The notes under the pieces: model-generated
Told to the model about the DNA's origin: nothing
The model's database searches: none
What the model saw: only the letters and a program-made list of their open reading frames with translations
Shown: positions 61,886 to 64,000 of the stretch, in pieces
How the letters are laid out: every line of letters begins with the position of its first letter
How positions within the stretch are numbered: position 1 is the first letter of the stretch
Translations under genes and position numbers: made by a program
Source: Candidatus Fimimorpha excrementavium
Lineage (GTDB): Bacteria; Bacillota; Clostridia; Lachnospirales; Lachnospiraceae
Assembly (NCBI GenBank): GCA_018710785.1
Contig: DVJD01000043.1
Location: 1-64,000 of the forward strand
Reading direction: 5' to 3'
Length of the DNA stretch: 64,000 nucleotides

Positions 61886-63379
61886 TTACTGGGCGGCCTC
61901 CACCATGGCTTTGAATCGGAGATAGGCTTCTTCCGTCTCGCTTGCCGTATGCGGTTCATATACGGCGATATCCGGCGACTTCTGAATCAATTCTCTGACT
62001 TCCCTAAGCCCGTCCAGCTCTCCGGCCGCCATAAGCTGCAATGCCACATTTCCCATGACGGTGGCTTCCACAGGGCCTGCCACCACGCGGCAGGCACAGG
62101 CATCCGCGGTCATCTGACACAGCAGTTTGCTCTGGGTGCCGCCTCCCACCATATGGATGCTGTCATAGGTCTTTCCGGTACAGTCTGCGATCTCCTCCAG
62201 ATTCATCCGGTATTTAAATGCCAGGCTTTCGTTGATGCAGCGCACGATCTCACCTTTTGTCTTTGGCACGGTCTGGCCTGTCCGCCTGCAGTATTCCTGA
62301 ATCCGCCTGGGCACATTTCCGGCGGGCACAAACTCCGGCGCATCGGGATCTATGAGGCTGGGATAGGTGTTTCCGGTCTGCTCTATGGATTCTTTCGCCA
62401 TCTCTTCCAGATCCCCGAATCCCAGTTCCTCTCCTTCCCGGATCCACTGTCTCCTGCTTTCCTGAATCAGCCACAGGCCGATGATATTTTTCAGGAATGA
62501 CGCCTTTTTCCCATACCCGCCTTCATTGGTAATGTTGTACCGCTCAGATTTTTCATTGATCAGCGGCTGTTCCAGCTCTGTGCCAAACAAAGACCAGGTG
62601 CCGCAGCTGATGAAAATGAAGTCATCCTGCTTGGCGGGCACTGCCACCAGCGCGCACTGGGTATCATGCCCGGCCACAGCGATGACATCTACTGGCTCTA
62701 CCCCCAATTCCTCACAGATGGCCGGACTCAGACATCCCACCTTTGTACCGCTGGGAACGATCTCTGTAAAGATATCCTCTGGAAGTCCCAATGCATCGAT
62801 GACCTCCTTCGACCAGGTCCCTTTTCCGGCATCCAAAAGCTGAGAAGTGGATGCGATGGAGTATTCCGTTTTCTGCTGTCCGGTCAGCATGAAATTCAAG
62901 AGATCCGGCATAAACAGCATCCGCTTGGCCCGATTTAACAGAGTCGGCCGTTTCAGTTTCAAAGACAGCAGCTGGAAGGCCGTATTGATTTCCATGAACT
63001 GGTTTCCCGTGATCTCATAAAATCGCTTCTTCGGAATCCGTTTAAAACTTTCCTGAAGCATTCCCTCGGTCCGGCTGTCTCTGTAGTGAACCGGATTTTC
63101 CAAAAGATATCCGTCCTCATCCAGCAGGCCGAAATCCACGCCCCAGGTATCGATGCCGATGCTGTCAAATCCGCCTTCCTGTTTTGCCTTTAAGATGCCC
63201 TGCTTAATCTCATGAAACAGGCGCAGTACATCCCAATACATGGTGCCGTTTACAATCACCGGATCGTTGGAGAATCGGTGGATCTCCTTCAACCGGATCT
63301 GCCCGTCTTCACAGGTTCCCAGCATGGCGCGGCCGCTGGATGCCCCGAAATCAAATGCAAGCACACGTTTTTTTCCCAT
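61886..63379 (-). CDS. FGGY-family fuculokinase/rhamnulokinase
   Basis: A 497-aa sugar kinase of the FGGY family. Seen: VLAFDFGASSGRAMLG, IGIDTWGVDFGLLD, then DAGKGTWSKEVIDALGLPED, VAGHDTQCALVAVP, and the ATP-binding MVGGGTQSKLLCQM. It looks closer to rhamnulokinase (RhaB) than to FucK, but it lies between fucI and fucU, so it probably phosphorylates L-fuculose. Start MGKKRVLAFD with GAGGG 5 nt upstream. The 497-aa length is normal. Confidence 0.9.
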   Translation of the reverse strand: MGKKRVLAFDFGASSGRAMLGTCEDGQIRLKEIHRFSNDPVIVNGTMYWDVLRLFHEIKQGILKAKQEGGFDSIGIDTWGVDFGLLDEDGYLLENPVHYRDSRTEGMLQESFKRIPKKRFYEITGNQFMEINTAFQLLSLKLKRPTLLNRAKRMLFMPDLLNFMLTGQQKTEYSIASTSQLLDAGKGTWSKEVIDALGLPEDIFTEIVPSGTKVGCLSPAICEELGVEPVDVIAVAGHDTQCALVAVPAKQDDFIFISCGTWSLFGTELEQPLINEKSERYNITNEGGYGKKASFLKNIIGLWLIQESRRQWIREGEELGFGDLEEMAKESIEQTGNTYPSLIDPDAPEFVPAGNVPRRIQEYCRRTGQTVPKTKGEIVRCINESLAFKYRMNLEEIADCTGKTYDSIHMVGGGTQSKLLCQMTADACACRVVAGPVEATVMGNVALQLMAAGELDGLREVRELIQKSPDIAVYEPHTASETEEAYLRFKAMVEAAQ

Positions 63380-63556
63380 TTTATCCCTCATTTCTCTCTT
63401 ATCGTTTTCCCTTTTTCCGCTTCGCCTGGACGTTGTCTTTCCCGCCCTCCGCGTCCCTTCCATGCATCAAAGGGCCGACCGCAGAGGATATCCCCCACAG
63501 CCAGCCCTTTGCACTAAGAGGTGATTCGCTGTCCGCTTTTCGCTTCTTTCAAACGA

Positions 63557-64000
63557 TTATCTGATATTTTTATACATAGGACCATATGCCTGGCATGCTC
63601 GATAGTCCTGGCCTTCCTTATCCATGCCGAATGCATTCCATGCGGCCGGACGGAAAATCTTTTCTTCCGGTACATTGTGCATGCTTACCGGGATGCGAAG
63701 GATGGAGCACAGGGTGATCAGATCGGCGCCCACATGGCCATAGGTGATGGCGCCATGGTTGGCACCCCAGTTATTCATCACATCGTAAGCCGTCTTAAAT
63801 GCGCCCTTGCCCGTGGTTCTCGGTGCGAACCAGGTACATGGCCAGGTGTAATCGGTTCTCTTCCAAAGCACATCGGTCACGTCTTCCGGAAGGTTCACGG
63901 TCCAGCCTTCTGCGATCTGAAGCACCGGTCCCAGTCCCTTTACCAGATTCAGACGAATCATGGTCACCGGCATTTCTGCCGCCGTATAGAATCTGGAAGA
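63557..64000 (-). CDS. fucI: L-fucose isomerase, C-terminal part (cut by window)
   Basis: The visible 147 codons are the C-terminus of L-fucose isomerase, which converts L-fucose to L-fuculose. Seen: [50 protein letters not shown], and [20 protein letters not shown]. The frame continues beyond 64000, so the start is outside. An ATG at 63973 is internal. The 177-nt gap to the kinase gene is untranslated. Confidence 0.95.
   Translation of the reverse strand, partial: SSRFYTAAEMPVTMIRLNLVKGLGPVLQIAEGWTVNLPEDVTDVLWKRTDYTWPCTWFAPRTTGKGAFKTAYDVMNNWGANHGAITYGHVGADLITLCSILRIPVSMHNVPEEKIFRPAAWNAFGMDKEGQDYRACQAYGPMYKNIR

Noticed and set aside
1-64000. CRISPR array
   Set aside because: No regularly spaced 24-40 nt direct repeats with unique spacers were seen. 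The tandem repeats present are coding linkers.

Overview
The window reads as a chromosomal segment of a spore-forming, gut-type Lachnospiraceae bacterium (Clostridia, Bacillota). Grounds: a complete t6A/RNase Z/RimI housekeeping block, long-form HPF, HPr of the type without Ser46, CotF-type coat proteins, a RibU ECF transporter under an FMN riboswitch, a QueT transporter under a preQ1 riboswitch, a fucose catabolic operon, and an ISLre2 transposase remnant. AGGAGG ribosome binding sites and TTGACA-N17-TATAAT promoters are easy to read throughout. This placement is inferred from family resemblance, not from a search.

Layout. 0-0.6 kb: 5' end of a 16S rRNA gene (minus strand) preceded by two tRNA-Ser genes. 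0.7-7.8 kb: minus-strand block ispD, tsaD, rnz, a zinc-ribbon protein, rimI, tsaB, tsaE, a YcxB-like protein, and ribU with a long FMN-riboswitch leader. 7.8-13.2 kb: an envelope/signalling group with a membrane Ser/Thr-type kinase carrying an Ig-like ectodomain, an uncharacterised partner, and a large repeat-rich surface protein. 13.7-26 kb: housekeeping (acetyltransferase, tex, lysC, hom, an ACT-domain protein, prfB with its programmed frameshift, secA, hpf). 26-34.4 kb: an SH3/NlpC-P60 wall hydrolase with WalR-type boxes, an SDR, two coat proteins, small enzymes, and ptsH-ptsI.

34.5-36.1 kb holds the most interesting element: a retron-type reverse transcriptase preceded by about 265 nt with no gene. 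That stretch is bounded by a 15-nt inverted repeat and folds by eye into an msr-like multibranch and a long msd-like hairpin. 36.1-49 kb: purA, an XRE regulator, purB, a MATE exporter, addA, an M28 peptidase, and a divergent LysR/YeiH pair, with related short repeats in three consecutive intergenic gaps. 49-54.5 kb: a DUF5696/glycosidase-like protein and a four-gene ABC-2 exporter operon whose lipoprotein gene is out of frame at an A6 run. 54.6-61.1 kb: accessory DNA with an ISLre2 remnant, hypothetical membrane and secreted proteins, and a regulator with an internal HTH. Two flanking operons share a promoter-linked inverted repeat. queT sits inside this region. 61.3-64 kb: fucI (cut by the window end), a fuculokinase/rhamnulokinase and fucU.

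Working together: tsaB/tsaE/tsaD make the tRNA t6A modification (tsaC is not in the window). ptsH/ptsI feed PTS sugars. lysC/hom, reported on by an ACT protein, start the aspartate-family amino acids. purA/purB complete AMP synthesis. fucI/fucK/fucU open L-fucose catabolism. All promoters, hairpins and riboswitches here were found by reading the bases by eye; no folding or homology search was run.
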